Source: RGIG6904 sp024680835 (GTDB lineage Bacteria > Bacillota > Clostridia > Lachnospirales > Lachnospiraceae). Taken from it: a DNA stretch of 30,430 bases. The DNA is taken from assembly GCA_024680835.1 (NCBI GenBank), contig JAILBP010000062.1, forward strand, positions 1 to 30,430, in the 5' to 3' direction. The notes beneath the pieces are model-generated. The model was not told the origin of the DNA. It made no database searches and saw nothing but the letters and a program-made list of their open reading frames with translations. Shown here piece by piece: positions 23,765 through 30,430 of this stretch. A program made the translations under genes and the position numbers. Within the stretch, counting starts at the first letter, position 1, and the number at the start of each line of letters is the position of its first letter.

Positions 23765-24499
23765 ATGCTTAAAGACAGGAAAATATTGATCACCAATGAT
23801 GACGGGATAAATGCGGACGGGCTCATCCGTCTTGCCGCGGAGGCTGCAAAGTACGGGAAGGTATATGTTGTGGCGCCCTTCGAACAGAGAAGTGCGGCGT
23901 CACACAGCCTTACCCTGAGAAAGAGCGTGGATGTATGGAAAACCGATTTCCGCGTTCCGGGAGTTGAAGCCTATGCCTGTGACGGGACTCCCGTTGACTG
24001 TGTCAGGATAGGTATTCTCAATATTGTGGAGGCCGGTCCTGACTTTGCTTTTTCGGGGATAAATTACGGCTACAACGCTGCGACGGATCTTCAGTATTCA
24101 GCCACGGCAGGAGCCGCATTTGAAGGTGCTTTTCAGGGCGTTCATTCAATCGCGTTTTCTGAAGGGATGTGTGACGATCATGAAGTGACGGATCATTATC
24201 TCGGTCAGATAATAGAGGAGCTTTTGGAGGAGCTTTCCGGAGTTGATGTTGACAGAAGGGTTATCCGTAATGTGAATTTTCCCGGCTGTTCTTTAAGCGA
24301 ATGCGGAGGGATACTGCGTGACCGAAAGGTTTCGGGATGCTCTTTTTACAGGGACAGATACAAGGTTCTGTCACAGGATGGAGACAAAACCACCTACATG
24401 GTGGATGGGTTGAGAAGCTATGATTCTGAACCCGGTACCGATCTCAGGGCTTTGTATGATAATTATGTCTCGGTTGGTCTGGCAGCCAATATTTCATAG
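23765..24499 (+). CDS. surE: SurE 5'/3'-nucleotidase
   Basis: A 244-residue SurE phosphatase, a metal-dependent nucleoside monophosphate 5'(3')-nucleotidase. The N-terminal metal site ILITNDDGINADG supplies the Asp-Asp pair. VVAPFEQRSAASHSLT contains the conserved Ser/Asn-binding loop, CDGTPVDCVRIG follows, and FSGINYGYNAATDLQYSATAGAAFEGAF is the family's SGxNxGxN signature with the substrate-binding YSGTVGAA-type turn. Length fits the family (about 250). The start ATG 23765 follows GGAGACAGGAAA. It lies directly after the PPK2 gene, which also acts on nucleoside monophosphates, and is followed by a bidirectional terminator shared with the convergent tRNA. Confidence 0.95.
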   Translation: MLKDRKILITNDDGINADGLIRLAAEAAKYGKVYVVAPFEQRSAASHSLTLRKSVDVWKTDFRVPGVEAYACDGTPVDCVRIGILNIVEAGPDFAFSGINYGYNAATDLQYSATAGAAFEGAFQGVHSIAFSEGMCDDHEVTDHYLGQIIEELLEELSGVDVDRRVIRNVNFPGCSLSECGGILRDRKVSGCSFYRDRYKVLSQDGDKTTYMVDGLRSYDSEPGTDLRALYDNYVSVGLAANIS

Positions 24500-24501
24500 A
24501 A

Positions 24502-24534
24502 AAAAAGATCAGGCTATAAAAGCCTGATCTTTTT
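24502..24534. terminator. Bidirectional terminator between surE and tRNA-Leu
   Basis: AAAAAGATCAGGCT (24502-24515) pairs perfectly with AGCCTGATCTTTTT (24521-24534) across an ATAAA loop. T-runs are present on both strands (TTTTT on plus, TTTTTT on minus), so it can serve surE and the convergent tRNA. Confidence 0.92.
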
Positions 24535-24540
24535 ACGATA

Positions 24541-24623
24541 TGCAGAAGATGGGACTTGAACCCACACGACATTGCTGCCACTAGCACCTGAAGCTAGCGC
24601 GTCTGCCATTCCGCCACTTCTGC
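24541..24623 (-). tRNA. tRNA-Leu (anticodon CAG)
   Basis: 83 nt without encoded CCA. Acceptor stem GCAGAAG / CTTCTGC with discriminator A. The anticodon stem CTAGC / GCTAG encloses the loop TTCAGGT, giving anticodon CAG. A long variable arm (TGGCAGCAATGTCG) marks a class II tRNA, and the T-loop GTTCAAGTC is standard. Together these identify leucine (codon CUG). Confidence 0.95.
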
Positions 24624-24637
24624 CTGACACGAATGAC

Positions 24638-24666
24638 ATAATACTATTTTTTCCATTTGGTGTCAA
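24638..24666 (-). promoter_or_regulatory. Promoter of tRNA-Leu
   Basis: On the minus strand: TTGACA (plus-strand 24661-24666), exact 17-base spacer, TATTAT (plus-strand 24638-24643, 5 of 6). It lies about 15 bases ahead of the tRNA 5' end. Confidence 0.85.
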
Positions 24667-24691
24667 CAATATTTTTTGCCAAAAACCGCTA

Positions 24692-24720
24692 TTGTCGTAA
24701 AATCCTATTTATGGTAAAAT
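24692..24720 (+). promoter_or_regulatory. Promoter of the PilZ gene
   Basis: TTGTCG (24692-24697), 17-base spacer, TAAAAT (24715-24720, 5 of 6) preceded by TGG. It gives a leader of about 65 bases that includes the shared 14-base element. Confidence 0.6.
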
Positions 24721-24742
24721 CAAAACGTATGAAAACATCAGG

Positions 24743-24756
24743 TTTGAAACGGATTT
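24743..24756 (+). repeat. 14-base leader element, copy 2
   Basis: TTTGAAACGGATTT lies 22 bases after the -10 and 21 bases before AAGGAGG of the PilZ gene. It is identical to the copy at 17974-17987. Confidence 0.75.
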
Positions 24757-24790
24757 ATGAAAAGCAAATGTCTTAAGGAGGTATTATCTT

Positions 24791-25429
24791 ATGAAAAAGA
24801 TAGACGACATAAGATCGGGGCAGGAAGTGACATTAGAGATCATTTGGGGCGAGGGTGACTATGAAATGCCATCCCGTGTTCTGGGTAACATCGACGGAAA
24901 GCTTTTGCTAAAGCCTTATGTTTACAATGGGGTTGTGGTAGAGATGATGTCGGAAGACAATGAGGATATGACCATCAATCTCCACTGTATAGATGAGGAG
25001 GGCAACAGGAAAGTATTCAATGCTGTGAATATCTCCTCGGAGACTTACAGGGATGATATCATATACGAGGTTTCGGCAGGTGCCTGCAACTCTGTTGCGC
25101 AGAGCAGTGAGAGACGGTGCTACAAGCGCACGGAGCTCAATTATCCCGGAAAACTCATTACAGAGAAGGGAGAGGCATTAAAGGATGTCATCATAAAAGA
25201 TATAAGTGATGCGGGAATATCATTTATGATATCATCTGATTATCAGATAGATCAAAAGAAGGTTGTCCTGAAATGGGATGACAAGATCAGGGGCAAGGAT
25301 TTCAACATCAAGGTTCACGGATCCATCAGCCGCGTGAAGACCGAGGGAAGTGATACCATATACGGCTGCGAGATCATGGAACCGGACCGTGATCTGTTAA
25401 TGTATATTCTGTTGAAGAGGGCAAAATAA
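24791..25429 (+). CDS. PilZ-domain protein, probable c-di-GMP receptor
   Basis: A 212-residue cytoplasmic protein. The N-terminal half (about 1-105) is a beta-rich domain resembling the YcgR N-terminal type but not closely. The C-terminal half (about 108-210) is a PilZ domain with both c-di-GMP-binding motifs: RRCYKR (the RxxxR pattern) and DISDAGISF (D/NxSxxG). Binding of c-di-GMP in this family changes motility, exopolysaccharide synthesis or gene control by contact with a partner. The start ATG 24791 lies behind AAGGAGG. The small gene at 25431 starts one base after the stop, so translation should be coupled. The leader shares a 14-base element with the gene at 18096. Confidence 0.88.
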   Translation: MKKIDDIRSGQEVTLEIIWGEGDYEMPSRVLGNIDGKLLLKPYVYNGVVVEMMSEDNEDMTINLHCIDEEGNRKVFNAVNISSETYRDDIIYEVSAGACNSVAQSSERRCYKRTELNYPGKLITEKGEALKDVIIKDISDAGISFMISSDYQIDQKKVVLKWDDKIRGKDFNIKVHGSISRVKTEGSDTIYGCEIMEPDRDLLMYILLKRAK

Positions 25430-25430
25430 T

Positions 25431-25661
25431 ATGTTTATATTTTTACAGAGAAAACACCACAGAGAGCTTGATGAGCTTCTGGATTCCGTGGAGGGAAATG
25501 CCTCCAACAATTACAAGGACGCAGCACAGAAAGCTTTTAAGGAACTTCAGGAGAAATTTGACAGCCTGAGCGCTTCCGGAAAGCTGAATGAGAGACAGAC
25601 CGCTTACTACACCGGCATGATATCAAGGCTGTCGGTGGAGTTGAAAGGTTTTCATCATTAG
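25431..25661 (+). CDS. Small helical protein coupled to the PilZ gene
   Basis: A 76-residue, mostly helical and charged protein that I do not recognise. It opens MFIFLQRKHHRELDELLDSV and has a conserved-looking LNERQTAYYTGMISRLSVELKGF tail. It is not a membrane protein despite the short hydrophobic start. ATG 25431 follows the PilZ stop codon by one base and a terminator lies just after, so the two genes form a two-gene operon. A role as partner of the PilZ protein is a guess from this coupling. The length, start and terminator make it a believable gene rather than a chance frame. Confidence 0.7.
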   Translation: MFIFLQRKHHRELDELLDSVEGNASNNYKDAAQKAFKELQEKFDSLSASGKLNERQTAYYTGMISRLSVELKGFHH

Positions 25662-25670
25662 AGATTACAG

Positions 25671-25704
25671 AACGGCAAAAGCCTTTATGCTTTTGTCGTT
25701 TTGC
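25671..25704 (+). terminator. Terminator of the PilZ operon
   Basis: AACGGCAAAAGC (25671-25682) and GCTTTTGTCGTT (25689-25700) pair over 12 positions with one G-U, loop CTTTAT, followed by TT and a T-rich stretch. Confidence 0.75.
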
Positions 25705-25739
25705 CTTATTAGAGATATTTTTGTATGTGAGGTTATAAC

Positions 25740-27497
25740 GTGAGAGATAAAAAATGGGTTTTGCGAAATGAACCCGGAGACTATAACGCGCTGGGGAGAA
25801 AATACGGGATTGAACCGCTTCTGCTGTTGCTGGCCAAAAACAGGGGAGTTGATGAGGAGGATTTCGAAAGCTTTTTCTTTCCTTCTCGTAAGTTTCTGCA
25901 CGATCCGGCGCTGATGAAGGATGCGGATGAAGCTGCTGGGATCCTGAGTTCAAAAATAGGAGAAGGAAAGAGGATCCGTGTGATCGGAGATTATGATATA
26001 GACGGAGTATGCGCAACGGTCATTCTGACTGATGGATTGAAAAAGCTTGGAGCAGATGTGGATTTTTCCGTTCCGCACAGGGTGAATGACGGCTACGGTC
26101 TCAACATGAATCTTGTGGATTCAGCGATAGAGAATGGCGTTGACACCATTATAACCTGTGATAACGGTATCGCGGCCTATGACGAGATCAGGTATGCGGT
26201 AGAAAAGGGTATCACCGTGATAGTGACAGATCACCATGAGATCCCCTATGTGCTCGAGGGAAACGTGCGAAAATACAGACTACCTCCTGCGCAGGCAGTG
26301 GTGGATATCAAGAGGGAGGATGAGACCTATCCTTTCAGGGACCTCTGTGGCGCGGCTGTGGCGTGGAAACTGATCACCCTCCTGGAGCACAGGATGAATC
26401 TGGATATAGATTCATATGCTTATGTTGAGCTGGCGGGTTTTGCAACTGTGGGCGATGTCATGAAGCTGAAGGGTGAGAATCGTACCATCACAGCTCTCGG
26501 TCTTGAAGCTATGAAAAACTCTTCGTATGCAGGGCTTAGGGCACTTATGTATGTCTGTAGCATAGAACCCGGAGATCTAAAGTGTTATCATATCGGTTTC
26601 AGACTTGGACCATGCATAAATGCAACCGGCAGGCTGGATTCGGCAGACAGGGCAGTCAGACTGCTGCTGGACGGTGGTGAGGGTGATGCGGTCGAATGTG
26701 CTAAAGAACTTTACGAATACAATGGCAGGAGACAGGAGCTGACGGAACAGGGTGTTGGGCTTGCTCTGTCACAGATCCTGAAATTGGGTCTTGAGGACGA
26801 TAATGTCCTGGTAGTATATATACCAGAAGTTCATGAGAGCATTGCGGGTATAATAGCGGGACGCCTCCGTGAAAAATACTATAAGCCCGTTATTGTACTG
26901 ACTGACGGTGAGGAATGCGTGAAGGGTTCCGGAAGATCGATAGATGGTTATTCCATGTTTGACAAGCTGAACGAGTGCAGGGATCTATTTATAAAGTTCG
27001 GAGGGCATCCCATGGCGGCGGGCATGTCTCTCGAAGCCGGTAATGTTGACAGACTCCGGTCGTTCCTCAACAGTCATGATGATCTTGATGAGGAAAAGCT
27101 TACGGAGAAGGTTACGATAGATGCCGTTGTCCCGTTTTCATATTTTACGCCAAAGACAGTGGGCGAACTGGACAGAATGGAGCCTACAGGTAACGGCAAC
27201 AGCAAGCCTGTATTCGCAGCGAAGGGGGTTTCTGTAAAAAAACTTTATCTCATGGGCAGCGAAAAACAGCATGTCCGCTTGACTCTATATGACGGAACAG
27301 CCGAAATGACCGGTGTTATGTGGAATGCAGCGGATGAGATCACAGAGTATCTGAGGGATAAATTCGGAGAAGATGAGGTTACGAGAGTCCTGCAGGGAAG
27401 GTCCGGAAACATCAGCCTGGATATAACATACGCACCGGATATCAACGTATGGAAGGACAGCGTTTCGGTACAGCTGCACATCAGAGATTACAAATAA
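25740..27497 (+). CDS. recJ: RecJ single-stranded-DNA-specific 5'-3' exonuclease
   Basis: A 585-residue DHH-superfamily exonuclease that degrades single-stranded DNA from 5' ends in recombination and mismatch or base-excision repair. Motif I is GDYDIDGVCATVIL, motif II CDNGIAAYDEI, motif III TDHHEIP (the DHH motif), and VVDIKREDETYPFRDLCGAAVAWKL is the family's next block. The DHHA1 domain carries KFGGHPMAAGMSLE, and a C-terminal OB-like domain follows with the VRLTLYDGTAEMTGVMWN segment. Length is normal. Translation probably starts at GTG 25740 behind GTGAGG; no nearer ATG preserves the first block. The gene is alone between the PilZ operon terminator and the cysteine protease gene. Confidence 0.96.
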   Translation: MRDKKWVLRNEPGDYNALGRKYGIEPLLLLLAKNRGVDEEDFESFFFPSRKFLHDPALMKDADEAAGILSSKIGEGKRIRVIGDYDIDGVCATVILTDGLKKLGADVDFSVPHRVNDGYGLNMNLVDSAIENGVDTIITCDNGIAAYDEIRYAVEKGITVIVTDHHEIPYVLEGNVRKYRLPPAQAVVDIKREDETYPFRDLCGAAVAWKLITLLEHRMNLDIDSYAYVELAGFATVGDVMKLKGENRTITALGLEAMKNSSYAGLRALMYVCSIEPGDLKCYHIGFRLGPCINATGRLDSADRAVRLLLDGGEGDAVECAKELYEYNGRRQELTEQGVGLALSQILKLGLEDDNVLVVYIPEVHESIAGIIAGRLREKYYKPVIVLTDGEECVKGSGRSIDGYSMFDKLNECRDLFIKFGGHPMAAGMSLEAGNVDRLRSFLNSHDDLDEEKLTEKVTIDAVVPFSYFTPKTVGELDRMEPTGNGNSKPVFAAKGVSVKKLYLMGSEKQHVRLTLYDGTAEMTGVMWNAADEITEYLRDKFGEDEVTRVLQGRSGNISLDITYAPDINVWKDSVSVQLHIRDYK

Positions 27498-27498
27498 A

Positions 27499-27524
27499 AA
27501 AGACTGTGCAACCCCGTAGTCTTT
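27499..27524 (+). terminator. Weak terminator candidate after recJ
   Basis: AAAGACT (27499-27505) and AGTCTTT (27518-27524) form a 7-base-pair stem with a 12-base loop, two bases after the stop. No clear T-tract follows. Confidence 0.35.
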
Positions 27525-27552
27525 ACAGGGGTATTTAATATATAAGTATATT

Positions 27553-27582
27553 TTGACATGACCGTATCATGGCTCTTATGAA
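27553..27582 (+). promoter_or_regulatory. Promoter candidate for the cysteine protease gene
   Basis: TTGACA (27553-27558, consensus), 18-base spacer, TATGAA (27577-27582, 4 of 6). It lies about 60 bases ahead of the start codon at 27641. Confidence 0.45.
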
Positions 27583-27640
27583 CAATGTTTCTGCAGAGAT
27601 AAACGGTTATGCGGAGGATTATTAAAAGGAGTGAGCTGTT

Positions 27641-30148
27641 ATGCCGAAAAAAACTTTCGAAGAAAATGTTCCAAAGAGTCGCACGACTGATGATCTTAAA
27701 ATGCCTAACGTCGGTGATATTGCCGATCGTATGATCAAAACTGAAAAAGAAAAAAAGAAGCTGATACAGGATCTTTACAGATTGAGGGAGAATGATTTCC
27801 TTATGATCGGATGTAATGCTGAGGAAATGGAAAAGGCAAGAGATCTGTCTGCAAAACTTGACGAGGTTACCCAAAATGCGGAGGATAAAAATTCTACCCG
27901 TGAAGTAAAAAATCGGAACAGGCAGGAAGGACGTAAGCTTCAGGAGCAGCTCTATAATATTTTCCTGGGAGCGGCTGAGAGAAACGCTTCTTCATGGGAA
28001 TATTCCCGTTCTTCACTTCCGAAATGGATGAGATCCACAGGAGGAGTTCCGTCCATAGATCAGATCCTGCGCAATTACGGTGATGGGCTTTCCGTGACTG
28101 ACAAGGCCAGACTGTTAAAGCAGAGACAGGTATCATTAAAGGCAAGGCAGATATCGAAAGAACAGGCGCAGGATATGCACAACGGCCGATACGCAGTTGT
28201 ATCTGCCGATGATAAGTCTGCACAGCTCACGGGTATTCATCAGAATTCATTTCAGACGACAGGTAACGGCTGCTGGGCAGCCAGCACGGAAATGCTGCTC
28301 AAGAGCAGGGGGATAGATAATGTAAACCAGTTTGATGTACGCTCTTTCAGACCTGAGTACACAGGCGGGGAGATCAGAGGAAAATTTTCTGAGGAAGATT
28401 CTTTCAATGATGAGATCTACGAAGCGATGACATCAGACAAGAGCAATAATATCATGGAGAGAGGGGACGCTTTTTTAAGTCTCGCACCGGGCTCGATGCT
28501 GCAGGGTATTGAGATAACAGGATACTCTGATGATGTAAGACGTATGGGCATCAGCAGGGACGAGTATCTGAAACGCACAAAGGAAGTGGTGTCTTCTCAC
28601 ATCCTGCACGCCATCAAAGAGGAGAGATCGCCGGTCAGTTTCTTGGCAGGAGGACATTATATCACCATCACGGGAATTGACAAAAACGGAATGTTAACCT
28701 ACAAGGATTCCAAGAATAAACATGACGGATTGGGACCGGATGCAGATCGCAAGATCTCGGTAGAAGCTCTTGTGAAGAAGGTAGTGAGACCGTCTGCATC
28801 TTCGGTTCGCATGGAGTGGGCAGCAGATATCAAGCTTTCAAAGGACGGCAGTAAGCTTTACGGAGTCCCCAGCGAGTATCTCACCGTGAGTGCGGATGGG
28901 AAAGCTTTAATGCCAACATCGGTTAATACACTGGCCAATATAGAAAAAAACTATATGAAAAAACAAGGTTTCACGATCAACAGGATGAACGGGTCTGAAG
29001 GACCGGATGCACAGGGAAACCTTGAGAACAATCTGAAAAAAGGCGGGGTGCATATGAGACAGATCATATACCTGCCCGAGCAGTTGAATATGGATGTTCT
29101 GAAAAAACAAGCGGCCGAGAGGAGCAATGAGGAGGAAGAGCGCCTTAAGAACATGTCAAAGGATTTCTTTGGCATTGAATACAAAAATATCATGCCGGAG
29201 CCCACAAAGGAAAAAGTTGATGAGTTATACAGCAGGATAGAGGGCGCGTATAGCAAGGAAATAACGGATAGGCAGAAAAATGCCGGAGAAATGCTTGCAG
29301 CGAAAGCAAGCAATATTACGGAGCCTATGCCGGCAGCAGCTGATTCGACCTCTCGCAAGTATGATAACTATATCAATGCTGTTTTCAGGAAGGCATCCAC
29401 TGCTCAGGGGTTATTCCGGTCAGATAAGGTAGAGTTGATCGGAAATGCTGTTGCAGCTGCGATGATGAAGGCGGAAGGCAAGTCCTTCGATGAAAAGAAG
29501 ATAAGGCAATTCGGAAAGAAGCTTGCTTCAAAAACAGATCTGAATTTCCTTGAAATGAAAGAAGTGAATGCTCTGTTAACAAATCCGAATCATACAGCTG
29601 TGGCTGATGCCCTTCAGAAAGGAGTATCAGACAGTATGTATACGATAGAGCCGCAGTACAGGGAAAGCTACATTAATGAGATGAAGATGCTGGCGGAAAA
29701 CATGCTGACCAAGGAAGGTCGCACCACAAAGTATCAGAATCTCTATGATGCCGTTAATGAGGTATCGCAGATCGACCCCAAAGCAGAGAATGCCGGAGAG
29801 CTTTTGGCGGACGCCAATCGCAAGCTTATGAATAATCTGGAAATATATATCAAGGGCAAAGAAAAAGTCAGGGCTACAACCGGAGGAGAAGACAGATTCA
29901 ACAATGCGATGGATGCAGCTTCAATACTGGCGGCACATTCTCCTAAAGCAGCCGAGGTAAAGATAAACAGTATATTCTCTGACATAAATAAGATAAGGGG
30001 AGTGGACAAAAAGAGATCAGATCCAAAACATATTACGCCCAGAAATTATGGCGGAGAAAGGGCAAAGAAAAGAGCAGAGGAGATCGCCGCATCCCGGAAC
30101 AAAGACAAAACCGCCGCAAAGCAGGCTAATGTACAGAATGTAAAGTAG
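27641..30148 (+). CDS. Large protein with papain-like cysteine protease domain
   Basis: An 835-residue protein without signal peptide or TM helix. The N-terminal 195 residues are helical and charged. The middle (about 196-400) is a papain-like (C39/C70-type) cysteine protease: Gln205 as oxyanion residue, Cys211 in TTGNGCWAAS exactly six residues later as in papain (Gln19/Cys25), His339 in GGHYITITGI, and Asp356 in LTYKDSKN as the third member. The C-terminal 435 residues look helical; TTGGEDRFNNAM (746-757) resembles a motif in the large protein at 13975, and the end is Lys/Arg/Ala-rich. The active site appears complete. Proteases of this type act as effectors, toxin domains, bacteriocin-leader peptidases or deubiquitinase-like enzymes, and nothing here chooses among them. 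Start at ATG 27641 behind AAAGGAG. No ABC exporter, immunity-like or maturation gene adjoins it. Confidence 0.8.
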   Translation: MPKKTFEENVPKSRTTDDLKMPNVGDIADRMIKTEKEKKKLIQDLYRLRENDFLMIGCNAEEMEKARDLSAKLDEVTQNAEDKNSTREVKNRNRQEGRKLQEQLYNIFLGAAERNASSWEYSRSSLPKWMRSTGGVPSIDQILRNYGDGLSVTDKARLLKQRQVSLKARQISKEQAQDMHNGRYAVVSADDKSAQLTGIHQNSFQTTGNGCWAASTEMLLKSRGIDNVNQFDVRSFRPEYTGGEIRGKFSEEDSFNDEIYEAMTSDKSNNIMERGDAFLSLAPGSMLQGIEITGYSDDVRRMGISRDEYLKRTKEVVSSHILHAIKEERSPVSFLAGGHYITITGIDKNGMLTYKDSKNKHDGLGPDADRKISVEALVKKVVRPSASSVRMEWAADIKLSKDGSKLYGVPSEYLTVSADGKALMPTSVNTLANIEKNYMKKQGFTINRMNGSEGPDAQGNLENNLKKGGVHMRQIIYLPEQLNMDVLKKQAAERSNEEEERLKNMSKDFFGIEYKNIMPEPTKEKVDELYSRIEGAYSKEITDRQKNAGEMLAAKASNITEPMPAAADSTSRKYDNYINAVFRKASTAQGLFRSDKVELIGNAVAAAMMKAEGKSFDEKKIRQFGKKLASKTDLNFLEMKEVNALLTNPNHTAVADALQKGVSDSMYTIEPQYRESYINEMKMLAENMLTKEGRTTKYQNLYDAVNEVSQIDPKAENAGELLADANRKLMNNLEIYIKGKEKVRATTGGEDRFNNAMDAASILAAHSPKAAEVKINSIFSDINKIRGVDKKRSDPKHITPRNYGGERAKKRAEEIAASRNKDKTAAKQANVQNVK

Positions 30149-30220
30149 ACTTTTGCCTGTGAAAAAACTGTGGTGTAATTTTGAGTGTAAAACATATAAA
30201 ATTATCAAACCCACACAAGA

Positions 30221-30250
30221 TTGACAGTAAAAATCCCTCTGAATTATAAT
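30221..30250 (+). promoter_or_regulatory. Near-consensus promoter of the last gene
   Basis: TTGACA (30221-30226) and TATAAT (30245-30250), both exact, with an 18-base spacer. It is the strongest promoter in the window and suggests an abundant product. Confidence 0.85.
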
Positions 30251-30303
30251 CATACACATAGAGCAACAGTGCTCAAAACAATACATTACAGGAGGGATTT
30301 ACA

Positions 30304-30430
30304 ATGAAAAACTTAAAGAAGATACTGGCACTTGCCACAGCAGGCGTGTTGGCATTTGGCGCAGTACCGGTGTTCGCAGGTCAGGATGCATCAGGATTAA
30401 AAGATGGTACGGCTTATCTGAACATCAACA
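30304..30430 (+). CDS. Secreted protein, N-terminal part (3' end outside window)
   Basis: 42 codons are visible from ATG 30304, behind AGGAGGG. They encode a classical Sec signal peptide: a basic start MKNLKK, a hydrophobic core ILALATAGVLAFGAV, and a cleavage site of type VFA-GQ near residue 26. The mature part begins GQDASGLKDGTAYLNIN. That start resembles extracellular carbohydrate-binding or surface proteins of rumen Lachnospiraceae, but too little is visible to name a family. The near-perfect promoter upstream points to high expression. The gene has no terminator or neighbour in view that would inform its function. Confidence 0.85.
   Translation, partial: MKNLKKILALATAGVLAFGAVPVFAGQDASGLKDGTAYLNIN

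Noticed and set aside
22432..23826. Two long minus-strand frames (222 and 238 residues) opposite the PPK2 and surE genes
   Set aside because: They mirror codon bias of the real genes; no motifs, starts or promoters support them.
24720..24790. c-di-GMP riboswitch upstream of the PilZ gene
   Set aside because: The 70-base leader is too short and lacks the conserved GEMM core; only the 14-base element stands out.
30231..30301. AAATCCCTC near the promoter and GAGGGATTT at the ribosome site as a pairing switch
   Set aside because: The first half lies between -35 and -10 and would not be transcribed, so it cannot pair in the mRNA.

Overview
The window reads as a chromosomal segment of an anaerobic Gram-positive bacterium of the Clostridia, most likely a Lachnospiraceae member of the Butyrivibrio/Pseudobutyrivibrio type. 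The grounds are strong AGGAGG-type ribosome binding sites, TTGACA/TATAAT promoters, moderate GC content, a FeoA-FeoA-FeoB iron operon next to a DtxR-type regulator, a tRNA without encoded CCA, and lineage-typical proteins such as a DUF6033-like protein. This placement is inference from style and gene content, not from a marker gene.

Layout. 1-2.5 kb: the 3' end of a probable serine hydrolase, a short relic of a GH31 glycosidase, then an AlkD-like DNA glycosylase and a small alpha/beta hydrolase in one operon. 2.6-5.7 kb: an orphan FtsX-type ABC permease that lacks its first extracellular domain, then an aldo/keto reductase with a ferredoxin-like tail. 5.7-9.4 kb: a DtxR/IdeR-like regulator divergent from feoA-feoA-feoB; the promoter between them carries three GGTTAG/CTAACC-type operator candidates. 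9.4-13.8 kb: a copper P-type ATPase with a CopZ-like domain fused at its C-terminus, convergent with and overlapping a SulP anion transporter. 13.9-19.0 kb: a 1302-residue protein of unknown function with diverged internal repeats and a 12-fold KKEE block, then a DUF6033-like protein behind a sigma-D(FliA)-like promoter. 19-24.5 kb: housekeeping genes (CDF metal transporter, phosphofructokinase, membrane-anchored SGNH hydrolase, two-domain PPK2 kinase, SurE). 24.5-27.5 kb: tRNA-Leu(CAG) on the minus strand, a PilZ protein with a small partner, and RecJ. 27.6-30.4 kb: an 835-residue protein with a papain-like cysteine protease domain and no signal peptide, then the start of a secreted protein behind a near-consensus promoter.

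How the genes work together. Metal homeostasis is the clearest theme: iron uptake with its probable repressor, copper efflux, and a CDF exporter. A motility or second-messenger theme is weaker but suggestive: the DUF6033-like gene has a sigma-D-like promoter, and its leader shares an exact 14-base element with the leader of the PilZ (c-di-GMP receptor) gene. The least explained objects are the two large, charged proteins without signal peptides at 13975 and 27641. They share a short C-terminal motif, one carries a complete-looking cysteine protease active site, and neither has an obvious role. All identifications come from reading motifs by eye; no database search was possible.
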